Source: Paraburkholderia elongata (GTDB lineage Bacteria; Pseudomonadota; Gammaproteobacteria; Burkholderiales; Burkholderiaceae). Taken from it: a stretch of 64,000 bases of DNA. This document shows, in pieces, positions 1 through 6,968 of the stretch. The notes below the pieces were generated by a model. That model saw nothing but the letters and a program-made list of their open reading frames with translations. It ran no database searches and was not told the DNA's origin. The translations under genes and the position numbers were made by a program. Each line of letters opens with the position of its first letter. Positions within the stretch are counted from its first letter, which is position 1. Location: the NCBI RefSeq assembly GCF_013177735.1, contig NZ_WOEZ01000245.1, forward strand, positions 62,001 through 126,000, given 5' to 3'.

Positions 1-571
1 CGACGACTTAAATTTGCTGGCGGCAACACCGACTCGCCGCTCCACAAACAGGACGGGCGTTGTAACTTATTCGATTGACCGTGTACATCGCCGATGATGG
101 CGTAGCCCATAGCCGGTGAGTATTAAACTTTGCTTTATGGCTTCACTTATAAGATAACAGGAGCACGCGTGCTTACCTATTAGGACGAACACCGGCTTCG
201 TAGGTTACTTGGGATGCGCTCTCGCTCCGCCTCCGCTCGTTTGCGTCATTGCAAACCGTCCTGCTAGCCCCGTTGCACTCAAGTGCAGAGTTCTGATGCA
301 AACGCCGTTGAAGGCTGGGCGCCCCGTGCAGATCTGTGCATATGCCAGATGTCGGCGCACTTCAAGATAATGGTGAGAGGTTTCGGCACTAGCCTGACCT
401 GACAGTCATAGTCCACCAAGGCGTCCACGATCGCGTAGAACAGTTCGATGTTGATCTTCTGGCGCCCCCTGCCTGTGGTCCGGTCGCGGAAAAAGATATC
501 CTGTACTTCGTATCGGGCGCCCCCGCCGCGCCTCCGACCGGCCGCGGGGAACACGGCGGACCATGAACAAA
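1..571. other. Gene-poor stretch of the mobile element
   Basis: No reading frame here resembles a known protein. Leftward frames across 279-713 run through a hairpin and lack a convincing ribosome binding site. The only notable sequence is TTGCACTCAAGTGCA at 273-287, a diverged copy of the leader motif that recurs through the element. Confidence 0.5.
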
Positions 572-605
572 GCCCCCCTTGCAGCCGGAAGCCGGAGGGG
601 CTATC
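572..605 (-). terminator. Stem-loop, probable terminator of the 673-1020 lipoprotein gene
   Basis: Read leftward, AGCCCC and GGGGCT enclose an inner CCGG/CCGG stem, and the hairpin is followed by CTTTGTT. This GC-rich stem with a short T-rich tail lies about 70 bases downstream of the leftward lipoprotein stop codon. The T run is imperfect, so termination is inferred. Confidence 0.4.
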
Positions 606-672
606 AATGAGCCACCGACTTGGCCTTAGCAACTCCTTAACGGAACGGCTAGCGCTCAGGCGGGGTCTTTTT

Positions 673-1020
673 TTATTCAGTTGAACTAGTGGTCGTCCTG
701 ATGCCACATCCACGTTGTGTACTTATAGCCCAAAGTTCTGTTTGCCGCGTCTGAGCGCTATCCAGTGCGGCATCTTTTTCGAGGACGTTACCGATACCGA
801 AATCACCCAGGAAAGAGAGAATTGAGCGTCCGTTGAACTGACTCTCATCGTCGACATGCCGGACAAATCCGTCCACTTTCGCTGACTCAAGAGCGATTTC
901 CCTGCAGTTCATTGTGGATTTCTCATATTGAGTCAATTCACCCTCTCTTCCGTAATGCTTAGTCGCGCAGCCCGACAGTAAGACGCCAATCGCGAGCACT
1001 AGGACAGATTGAATCTTCAT
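673..1020 (-). CDS. Small predicted lipoprotein (115 aa)
   Basis: The protein starts with a lysine, a hydrophobic stretch and the lipobox LLSGC, so signal peptidase II would cleave before Cys18 and leave a lipid-anchored protein. The rest is short and polar, with no domain I recognise. The ATG is preceded by a clear GAGGTG ribosome binding site. It lies among other tiny lipoprotein and membrane genes of the integrated element. Its function is unknown. Small lipoproteins of this sort occur in phages (as lysis or exclusion factors) and in conjugative elements, but nothing here separates those options. Confidence 0.7.
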   Translation of the reverse strand: MKIQSVLVLAIGVLLSGCATKHYGREGELTQYEKSTMNCREIALESAKVDGFVRHVDDESQFNGRSILSFLGDFGIGNVLEKDAALDSAQTRQTELWAISTQRGCGIRTTTSSTE

Positions 1021-1388
1021 TTGGTCACCTCGTTCAAGTTGGTATTCACTTCGTGCACGACCGAGATTTGGGTTTATTGTGCGGAACGATCCCGTGCGAC
1101 TCTAGAAGCGCCCCGCAGAGTGTGCGCCAGCCCCGAATGTGCGCTGCCGATGGGTCAAACGGCAGTCTATCGTCGCTCAAGTAAAAACTTCTTTATGTTC
1201 GGCGAAGCACATAAAGATGAGCCACCTGAGTCTGCGGATTGGTAGAAGCACCAAATTTTTGCATTATTGCCGCCCCCAACGAACCCCAATCCCCAACGCT
1301 GCCTTTCTGCCGTATCCAGAATACTTAATCTTCAACCAATCGCGCGACCGACCTCTTTGATATGGTGCATCGAGTCGTTTGGCGAGCA
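1021..1388. other. Intergenic, nothing recognisable
   Basis: This stretch contains only the promoter and ribosome binding region of the leftward lipoprotein gene at its left end. The remainder has frames without plausible starts or recognisable products, and it is noticeably more AT-rich than the surrounding core genome. Confidence 0.45.
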
Positions 1389-1823
1389 TCAGACGAAGTC
1401 ACCGGGCACCCGTTCGATGGGCGCGATAATGTCGGGGAAGGACGCGGCAAACGAATTGCCCTGCCGGGAGATCAACTCGACGCGATCACCGCACTTGCGA
1501 ACGACACGGGCCAGCTCGTCTATGCGAGCGGTGTCGGCGGGGCTGGCGAATGGGTGTTCGAGCATGCAGCGTTGCACCTGATTGCAGGAACGTCGGGAGG
1601 GCAGAGGGGAATGATCCCTGCTTAGCCGCAGCGTGATACCAGTACAGCGCTTGGTCCAAGTCTTCGTCGACGCCTTTGCCGGTGCGATACGCCTCCGCCA
1701 CCGCAAACTGCGAGTCGACATCGCCCCGCTTTGGCCGGACTGCTCCCGGTAGCCGAGTCGCTGCAACAGCGCGCGCAGCTTTTCAGCCTGCCCGTGAATG
1801 TCGCCGATGATGTCGTAGTTCAT
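1389..1823 (-). pseudogene. Composite pseudogene: ApaH-like phosphatase start, Sel1 repeat piece and a third fragment
   Basis: Three protein fragments lie head to tail on the minus strand in different frames. At about 1736-1823 is the start of an ApaH-like metallophosphatase (MNYDIIGDIHGQAEKL, with the GDIHG metal-binding motif). It breaks off after about 30 residues. At about 1612-1733 is a Sel1-type repeat (AVAEAYRTGKGVDEDLDQAL, then YWYHAAAKQGS). From about 1590 to the stop at 1389 is a third protein-like segment ending VPGDFV that I do not recognise. The ApaH-like start has a ribosome binding site (GGGGAAACG just before ATG). None of the pieces could make a complete domain, so this is decay, not a fusion enzyme. 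Confidence 0.65.
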
Positions 1824-2220
1824 CGTTTCCCCGTGCGTGTTCTTTCTGTTGCGGCCACATCGACCCATTCACATATAGCAAATCCGCAACGCGGCGTCCA
1901 TCTCGCGAATACCCGCGCCCTTGCAATTGATTGCAATCGCCAGAGCCACATCGGGAAATCAGCGCTCGCGGCAGCGCACCTTGTTCTCATTTTTGCGACG
2001 TTTTCGGCGCTCGCGTCCTTGATGCGGATGAACACCGCTCTCACCCGCCCGCAGCAACAAAAGCCGGGACTGCCAGAGCGTCGAAGTCGACCGGTTTGGT
2101 ACGCCGCTTTCGCTCAGGAGCGTTACAGGATTGAAACCGTTTGTGCCGACATGGCGCTTTGGAAAAACCGCCCCCGCCCCTGCCTCAAATGCTCGCCTTG
2201 GGAAGTCAGGGGTGGCCTGT
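1824..2220. other. Leader of the ApaH-like remnant and unassigned sequence
   Basis: The stretch contains a perfect-arm copy of the recurrent leader motif at 1921-1936, about 100 bases upstream of the leftward ApaH-like start. Rightward frames across 1731-2546 have arginine-rich shadow-like compositions and no ribosome binding site. I see no gene. Confidence 0.4.
1921..1936. repeat. Recurrent leader motif, copy with perfect arms
   Basis: TTGCAATTGATTGCAA has perfect 7-base inverted arms (TTGCAAT/ATTGCAA) around TG. Related copies are at 273-287, 2705-2719, 3556-3570, 4035-4050, 5001-5015, 5194-5209 and, degenerate, 6364-6380. All of these lie in the mobile element. Confidence 0.6.
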
Positions 2221-2405
2221 TATTTGCGTCGGCATGTTACAGACCATCAAGACACTGCATCGAGCAAATCCAATCCAGCAGCACAAGCAGTAAACAGGCA
2301 ATACGCGAACCGGGGGAAACCATGTCCATACACGCCGACCGCCGTCATGGCGACTCAGCAATCCGTTTCTTATCGCCGCGTTCGACCACAGACGCAACAA
2401 ACCCG
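2221..2405. repeat. Diverged direct repeat, copy A
   Basis: This copy aligns with 2935-3121 over its whole length, with shared blocks such as ATACGCGAACCGGGG, CTCAGCAATCCGTTTCT and CGCGTTCGACCA. The copies differ by many substitutions and a few small indels. Read on the minus strand both copies encode the similar peptide blocks RNGLLSR-x-DGGR and PVRV, so the ancestral unit may have been coding in that direction. Confidence 0.7.
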
Positions 2406-2704
2406 TTCGATGACGCTCTGGATGAGCGCGTCACCAGGTCGGCAACGCGTCATTCGCATTTCCGGCAGGACGGGAAACGAACATACGTGCCGCGTCCTCA
2501 ACATGATCCTTGCCACTTAGTCCTTCGCGTCACGCGTGACGATTGAAAGGCTGCAACCGCGAGCGCTATCAGCGCGGCGTGATCGCGGTCGACATTGGCG
2601 AGGATGATGTGGTGCGCTCGGGGTATCAGGATAGTGCTGTGCAGGGTGCGTTATTTCGAGCGCGCGCGCCTCGCCGGCAGCGAATGAACGGTTGGTTTCT
2701 ATCC
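2406..2704. other. Unassigned sequence between repeat A and a small gene
   Basis: A rightward frame begins at 2543 and continues to 2755, but it has no ribosome binding site and its composition is not distinctive. I see no gene that can be supported here. Confidence 0.35.
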
Positions 2705-2719
2705 TGCAATCAATTGCAA
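2705..2719 (+). repeat. Recurrent leader motif directly before a ribosome binding site
   Basis: TGCAATCAATTGCAA ends 11 bases before the ATG at 2731 and abuts the ribosome binding site GGGGGAAA. This arrangement fixes the start of the small gene that follows and suggests that the motif acts at or near the 5' end of the message. Confidence 0.6.
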
Positions 2720-2730
2720 CGGGGGAAACG

Positions 2731-2907
2731 ATGGAATTCTTACTTGGCTTTGTAGTTGGGGGATCCTTTGGCGCGTGTCTCGGTGTGCTGGTCGCAGCAA
2801 TGCTTCGAGCTTGCAAGGACGACGCCCCGGAGACACGGTTCACGGCGCCGGACGGAGCAGCGCTGCGCGGAGCAGCAGAATCGCCAGATGAGAGCCGGAT
2901 CCTGTGA
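2731..2907 (+). CDS. Small single-pass membrane protein (58 aa)
   Basis: The product starts MEFLLGFVVGGSFGACLGVL, a glycine-rich hydrophobic segment that should cross the membrane once, and ends in a charged tail of about 30 residues. The ATG at 2731 is chosen over earlier in-frame ATGs because GGGGGAAA lies five bases upstream, immediately after a copy of the recurrent leader motif. Glycine-rich single-pass proteins of this size are common in phages and plasmids, for instance Rz-like or holin-like proteins and DUF-type inner-membrane peptides. No family can be assigned from the sequence alone. Confidence 0.55.
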   Translation: MEFLLGFVVGGSFGACLGVLVAAMLRACKDDAPETRFTAPDGAALRGAAESPDESRIL

Positions 2908-2934
2908 GGACGTGCATCTGATTGCGAGGCGCGC

Positions 2935-3121
2935 CATTTGCGCAGGCACCGCGCAGACCGTTAAGTTGCCGCTCCGAGCAAATTCAAAACAGCAGCACGG
3001 GTAGCAGAGAAACGATACGCGAACCGGGGAAGACTTGTCCAGACACACACTCCGACCGCCGTCCAGGCGGCTCAGCAATCCGTTTCTATCGTCGCGTTCG
3101 ACCATAAGCGCAACGAACCCG
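2935..3121. repeat. Diverged direct repeat, copy B
   Basis: This is the partner of 2221-2405. A one-base difference in the block after CCGTTTCT shifts the minus-strand frame relative to copy A, so if the unit once encoded a peptide at least one copy is now broken. The copies are about 710 bases apart and flank the small membrane protein gene. Confidence 0.7.
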
Positions 3122-3204
3122 CTCGTGCCGCGCGAACCATGATCCGTAGGCGGTTGGTGCACAGACAACAAAACGCCGCCATGAAAACAAAATTGGGGGA
3201 CGTG

Positions 3205-3546
3205 ATGAAACGATCTGTAGCCGTTGGATTACTGGCTGGACTGCTCGCGGGGTGTAGTACGCAAATGCAACAACAAGCGCAGCAGGACAGGGAAACCTTC
3301 GAGCAGTGCAGACGGGCGCACCCGGACACGTGGGGCGACAACTGCAACGCGGAATTGAACGTTTATTACACGTCGGCGAACGCCGCCCAAGCTGAGTCGG
3401 CCAATAACGCACAGAAAGCGAATGCGTTCGGCGCAGCCGTGCTGGGCACCGGCCTCGCTGTACTGGGCGCCGCCGCTGCAGCACAGGAGTCGCGCCAGTA
3501 CTGCTGGTACGACCGCTGGGGTCGCGAGTGGTGCCGCTATTACTGA
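3205..3546 (+). CDS. Small glutamine-rich lipoprotein (113 aa)
   Basis: The sequence MKRSVAVGLLAGLLAGCSTQ is a classic lipoprotein signal with Cys17 as the lipidated residue. A glutamine-rich stretch follows, then a cysteine pair, an alanine- and glycine-rich hydrophobic segment near residues 75-95 that could be membrane-associated, and an aromatic C-terminus (QYCWYDRWGREWCRYY). The ATG at 3205 is preferred over the one at 3181 because GGGGGAC lies a few bases before it. It belongs to the run of tiny envelope-protein genes in the mobile element. The function is unknown. Confidence 0.75.
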   Translation: MKRSVAVGLLAGLLAGCSTQMQQQAQQDRETFEQCRRAHPDTWGDNCNAELNVYYTSANAAQAESANNAQKANAFGAAVLGTGLAVLGAAAAAQESRQYCWYDRWGREWCRYY

Positions 3547-3555
3547 GCACGACTT

Positions 3556-3570
3556 GGCAATCAATTGCAC
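3556..3570 (+). repeat. Recurrent leader motif before a 50-aa gene
   Basis: GGCAATCAATTGCAC is a near match to the motif at 2705-2719 and has the same position relative to the next gene: it is followed by GGGGA and an ATG at 3586. Confidence 0.5.
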
Positions 3571-3585
3571 ACACTGGGGAATGAC

Positions 3586-3738
3586 ATGAGCTATGACCCA
3601 ATTGCGTCCCAGCGCGTGGAAGCTAACCGCGGTGCCAAGATAGTGCTCTATCTGGTGGCCAGATGCCTGGGCTTCGCCGTGCTGATGGGCCATCGGCCGG
3701 ATGCGAATCAGGCAGACACAGGTCGTGTTGCCATTTGA
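3586..3738 (+). CDS. Very small protein with one hydrophobic segment (50 aa)
   Basis: An ATG at 3586 follows the leader motif and a GGGGA ribosome binding site, and it opens a 50-codon frame ending in TGA at 3736-3738. The product has a charged start, a hydrophobic stretch (IVLYLVARCLGFAVLMG) and a polar tail, so it may be a single-pass inner-membrane peptide. Support comes from the leader arrangement shared with the 2731 gene and from the next gene starting only 11 bases later. There is no family match, and expression is unproven. Confidence 0.45.
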   Translation: MSYDPIASQRVEANRGAKIVLYLVARCLGFAVLMGHRPDANQADTGRVAI

Positions 3739-3749
3739 GGGAACGGCAG

Positions 3750-3968
3750 ATGAACTTGCTAAACGTCGTCGGCACGGTGATTTTTCTGGGCATTGTGGCG
3801 CTGTCACTGTTAGCCGTGCTGGATGTATTGTCCTTGCGCCCAAGGGCAAAACATACCCGCAAACCCAGCCACACGTCGGCCGGAAAACGTCGAGGCAACA
3901 TGCGCGCGAATACTCATATGGTACGCGAAGGAGCCTTCTCAGGCGAAAAGGCCGATCGCCAGTCTTAA
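3750..3968 (+). CDS. Small membrane protein with basic tail (72 aa)
   Basis: The protein begins MNLLNVVGTVIFLGIVALSL and stays hydrophobic to about residue 28, giving one membrane span. A basic, lysine- and arginine-rich cytoplasmic-type tail follows. The ATG at 3750 has the ribosome binding site GAGGGAAC in the preceding bases and follows the previous small gene by 11 bases, so the two are probably co-transcribed. An earlier in-frame start at 3663 would overlap that gene and lacks a ribosome binding site. The function is unknown. Confidence 0.5.
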   Translation: MNLLNVVGTVIFLGIVALSLLAVLDVLSLRPRAKHTRKPSHTSAGKRRGNMRANTHMVREGAFSGEKADRQS

Positions 3969-4128
3969 GTGATCACGAGAAATTGACTTGAAATCTGGTG
4001 CGGTACGGGCGGCCTTGCGCCAGCCTTGTAGTCGTGCACTTTGATTGCAAAGACCGCAGGGCGTCGCGTGCCCTCGTTGCCGATCGCCAGCCTTCCAAAA
4101 CGAACCCATTTCCATCCGACACGTCACT

Positions 4129-4977
4129 CTATGTCGCGATCGCGCCGCTGTCGTCGAGCGTCTTGAGGCGCCATTCCTGTGCATCCCGCAGCGCCCGAAT
4201 TGCTCGGTACAGTTCACCGTCCAACGCAGTCTGGTACTTGCAGAGTAGCTCATGATTGATCGGCGCCGACTGGCGGGAGCGCACGAAGTCTGCCACCTCG
4301 GCGATAGCAGTGCGTCGACGCACGTGCTCCATCTCGAAGCAGCAGGAATCGACTGTCTTGTTGACCCAGCCCAGCAGGTCCCGTTTGAGGGTCTGCACAT
4401 ACTCTGTCACGCTGACGTTGGCCTCGTCGGCTTCCTCGCGCAACGCCGCATACATTGTAGGGGCCACTTGCTCGAAATGCGTGATGTCATTGGCCTCAAG
4501 TACCTTCCGGTCGAGGTGGTGGTATTCGCGGACTATCATTTCGCAGTATTCGAGATATTCAGCGTCGAGCCCGTCGTCGTCAGGCGGTGGCTCAAGATCG
4601 CCGTCTTCGATCTGCTTGGGATACACAATGCCCATGGCGTTCTCGATTTGACGGCGATTGCTTTTCGCATCTAGACGACGGGCGAGTTCAATACCGGCCG
4701 TTTCCGCGCGGATCAGACGTTGCTGTCGCCACATCGTTACAGCGATGCGCTCGACGAGCACGAGTTCAAGGCTACCGCTCGGTCGCAACGACGCCTGCAA
4801 TCCATCGAGCAGAAGCTGGAACTCTTCCGGGTTTTCGTCATCGAGAAACAGCCGCGCGCTCAGAACTCCATGCTTCAGGGCATTGCTACTCGCATTAGTT
4901 TTGCCTTGGGGTGTCAACGGTCCAGTGCTCTTCTGAGCGTTTTGCTGGTTGGCTGCCGCCTGCTTCGCCGTCGTCAT
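4129..4977 (-). CDS. Conserved mobile-element protein with TGPxTPxGK-NALKHG motif (282 aa)
   Basis: The N-terminus carries STGPLTPQGKTNASSNALKHG, a hallmark of a widespread uncharacterised family found in genomic islands and near transposases in many bacteria. Residues 50-280 are mostly charged and helical, with no catalytic motif that I recognise. A copy of the recurrent leader motif (5001-5015) lies 24 bases upstream of the ATG. The gene is transcribed leftward, like the rep, AlpA-like and integrase genes. The role is unknown; DNA binding is a reasonable guess from the basic N-terminus, but it is only a guess. Confidence 0.7.
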   Translation of the reverse strand: MTTAKQAAANQQNAQKSTGPLTPQGKTNASSNALKHGVLSARLFLDDENPEEFQLLLDGLQASLRPSGSLELVLVERIAVTMWRQQRLIRAETAGIELARRLDAKSNRRQIENAMGIVYPKQIEDGDLEPPPDDDGLDAEYLEYCEMIVREYHHLDRKVLEANDITHFEQVAPTMYAALREEADEANVSVTEYVQTLKRDLLGWVNKTVDSCCFEMEHVRRRTAIAEVADFVRSRQSAPINHELLCKYQTALDGELYRAIRALRDAQEWRLKTLDDSGAIAT

Positions 4978-5288
4978 CTGGTATCACCATTTCGGAGTTG
5001 TGCACTTGATTGCAAAGCTTCGCCGGTTCCTCATCGTTGCCTTCCGACCGTTGCGTACTGATCGGTTCGCTTACTAACACGGCTGGCCATTTGTTGATTG
5101 CGGGTCACTTCACCCTACCGGATGAAAAGCCTCTGAACAAGCCAGGTGACGGTAATGACGCTTGCAACTCTGCAGTGTCGCGTAACCGCGCTTTTGCAAT
5201 CAAGTGCAACGCTGCCGGGACAGTCGAGGTGCGTTCGGTAGGAGACCGCGCATAAGCGCGCGTTCAGTGTCGCTCACGGGATGCCGGG
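4978..5288. other. Intergenic with two leader-motif copies
   Basis: The stretch lies between the stop of the leftward Rep-like gene and the start of the leftward island protein. It contains the motif copies TGCACTTGATTGCAA (5001-5015) and TTGCAATCAAGTGCAA (5194-5209). Short frames on both strands lack ribosome binding sites. Confidence 0.45.
5001..5015 (-). repeat. Recurrent leader motif before the island protein gene
   Basis: Read leftward this is TTGCAATCAAGTGCA, placed 24 bases upstream of the ATG at 4977. Together with 2705-2719 and 3556-3570 it shows that the motif sits in gene leaders on both strands. Confidence 0.55.
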
Positions 5289-6224
5289 TTAGAAGTTATA
5301 CGGCAGTCCGCCCAAGTCCGGAAAAAAATGCCTGAACATTTTCAGCAAAATCGGCCAGGCATCGTGTGACTTCCATTGCGAGATGCAACGCGATGGCAAA
5401 GCCTCAACCATATGCTTTCGGGCGGGAAGGTTGAACCCGGCCAGCGTGCCTTCTTGCTCGATTTGCTCGTACAGTCCTTTTCCCTTGTAGACGAGGCAGA
5501 AATCCTCCAGCGCCTTAGGCGAGAGAATGAACACGGATCCGGTCAGCGGGTCTTTCAACTTGCCCTCCGCTAAATCTCGCAGAGTCATCGACTCGAGGAT
5601 CAAGCGTGCCTCCACGCGCGTCAGGGCGTGAGGGATCGTTGTCTTAGTTGTATCGAGGAGGTGTTGCCGCTTGTCGTACACGGCGAGCGAAAACCTGTTG
5701 GTCCGCGTTCCGAGATAGATCGTCACAGAAGTCTTGCCCGCGTAGTTTTTACGGAAGATCTTTCGCGACGTGACCGGTATGACGCCGTGGATGTCGACGC
5801 CGATGAGGTCAATATACAGTTCAATCTTTTTAACGATAGCGTTTTGAAAGAGCCAATTGAGTGATTGATCAAAACAAGAGAACACGCATAGTTCAACCCA
5901 AAACCAGTCATCCGCGTTCAGTTTGCTCGGGTTAAACACCAGATGAACATAGGGGTGGCCGCCATATACGCCAACCACCAGAGTCAGAATGCGCTTCTTG
6001 TCTGCGTTGCGCAAACGAGCCACCCAGATCGCGCCGCTGCTTTTCTGATGATGCTTTATGCGCAGATCTGGGCCCTCTATGGCTTTCAGGCTGTCCCGGA
6101 CACCGAGCATCATAGCGAAGCCTTGTTTGCAGTCAGCACATTTCGGTGAAAGCACGACCTTATCAATGCCGACGAATACGTCTTCTGATACTTGGAATTC
6201 CTTGATAAGCTCTTGATATAGCAT
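5289..6224 (-). CDS. Putative Rep_trans-type replication initiation protein (311 aa)
   Basis: The central part has features of the replication initiation factor family (Rep_trans), which nick DNA to start rolling-circle replication of plasmids, phages and integrative elements: a beta-rich core with IELYIDLIGVDI at about residues 134-145, then TIYLGTRTNRFSLAVYDKR at about 168-186, matching the family's YLGxR and YDK blocks. The C-terminal 100 residues are less conserved. I chose the ATG at 6224. The upstream frame to 6494 overlaps the AlpA-like gene and is not protein-like. The catalytic tyrosine cannot be assigned with confidence by eye. Its presence suggests the element can replicate when excised. 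Confidence 0.55.
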   Translation of the reverse strand: MLYQELIKEFQVSEDVFVGIDKVVLSPKCADCKQGFAMMLGVRDSLKAIEGPDLRIKHHQKSSGAIWVARLRNADKKRILTLVVGVYGGHPYVHLVFNPSKLNADDWFWVELCVFSCFDQSLNWLFQNAIVKKIELYIDLIGVDIHGVIPVTSRKIFRKNYAGKTSVTIYLGTRTNRFSLAVYDKRQHLLDTTKTTIPHALTRVEARLILESMTLRDLAEGKLKDPLTGSVFILSPKALEDFCLVYKGKGLYEQIEQEGTLAGFNLPARKHMVEALPSRCISQWKSHDAWPILLKMFRHFFPDLGGLPYNF

Positions 6225-6384
6225 GATTTCTTTAACCCACCTTGGTTCATTAAACCTCGGAGCCGCGCCGGACGACTGAGGCCGTCGTGCGAGCCAGAGC
6301 AGGGACGCGGGCCGGGTTCCTTCTTGACTAAGTCTTGAGCAAGGGACTGCATCCAATTGAACGTTGCAATTCGGTTGCAGCGGA

Positions 6385-6675
6385 CTACTTGATTTGCAAG
6401 AACTCGCGTACGATTTCGGCACGCCAATACGGGCGTGGATCGTACCCACAAGGCTTGGGCACGCGGCCAATACGTAGTCGAGCGTAGAACGCACTCGCGC
6501 TCAGTTCACCCAACAGCATAAGGAAATGCGCGACGCGAATTCGTGCATCAGGAATGTCGAGCGAAGGTGGCGTTTTCGGTTTCTGGTGGCCGTTGACGCG
6601 CTTCTTCAACTTGGAAGTAGTCGCAACTGCGACAGATGCCGAGGTGGCGGTGGATTTGGAGAAGGTGACAGTCAT
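6385..6675 (-). CDS. AlpA/excisionase-like DNA-binding protein (96 aa)
   Basis: After a basic, low-complexity N-terminus the protein has an MLLGELSASAFYARLRIGRVPKP block followed by GYDPRPYWRAEIVREFL. This is the winged-helix pattern of AlpA and excisionase-type regulators, in which a helix-turn-helix is followed by a turn and a tryptophan-containing segment. Such proteins control integrase expression or direct excision. The ATG at 6675 is eight bases from an AGAGGA ribosome binding site; a GTG one codon upstream is closer than ideal. It lies between the integrase and Rep genes, the usual place for this function. Confidence 0.7.
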   Translation of the reverse strand: MTVTFSKSTATSASVAVATTSKLKKRVNGHQKPKTPPSLDIPDARIRVAHFLMLLGELSASAFYARLRIGRVPKPCGYDPRPYWRAEIVREFLQIK

Positions 6676-6968
6676 CACGCATCCTCTACATGAGGCGCGC
6701 GCAAAGGCCGCGCCGGTCGGTTAATTCAACCGGCGATAACTCGCAATAGGGTGAGCAGCGCCGGAACCTTCGCGTTTGCCAAACGCACATCTAGCGAGGG
6801 CCGAAGGTTCCGTATGCGCTAACGGTCCGGACCGAACCGCCTTCTTGCATCCGGCGAGGATGACCAAGAGAAACACGGGCGTCGTGACCAAACTATCGGT
6901 GAGACATGTCAGCGAGCCAACATGTGAGATCACTATAAAATATCTTCGCGCAGGATGCAACCGCAGGG

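Noticed and set aside
2131..2520. Rightward 129-codon frame across repeat copy A
   Set aside because: The repeat partner does not conserve this frame, and no ribosome binding site precedes it.
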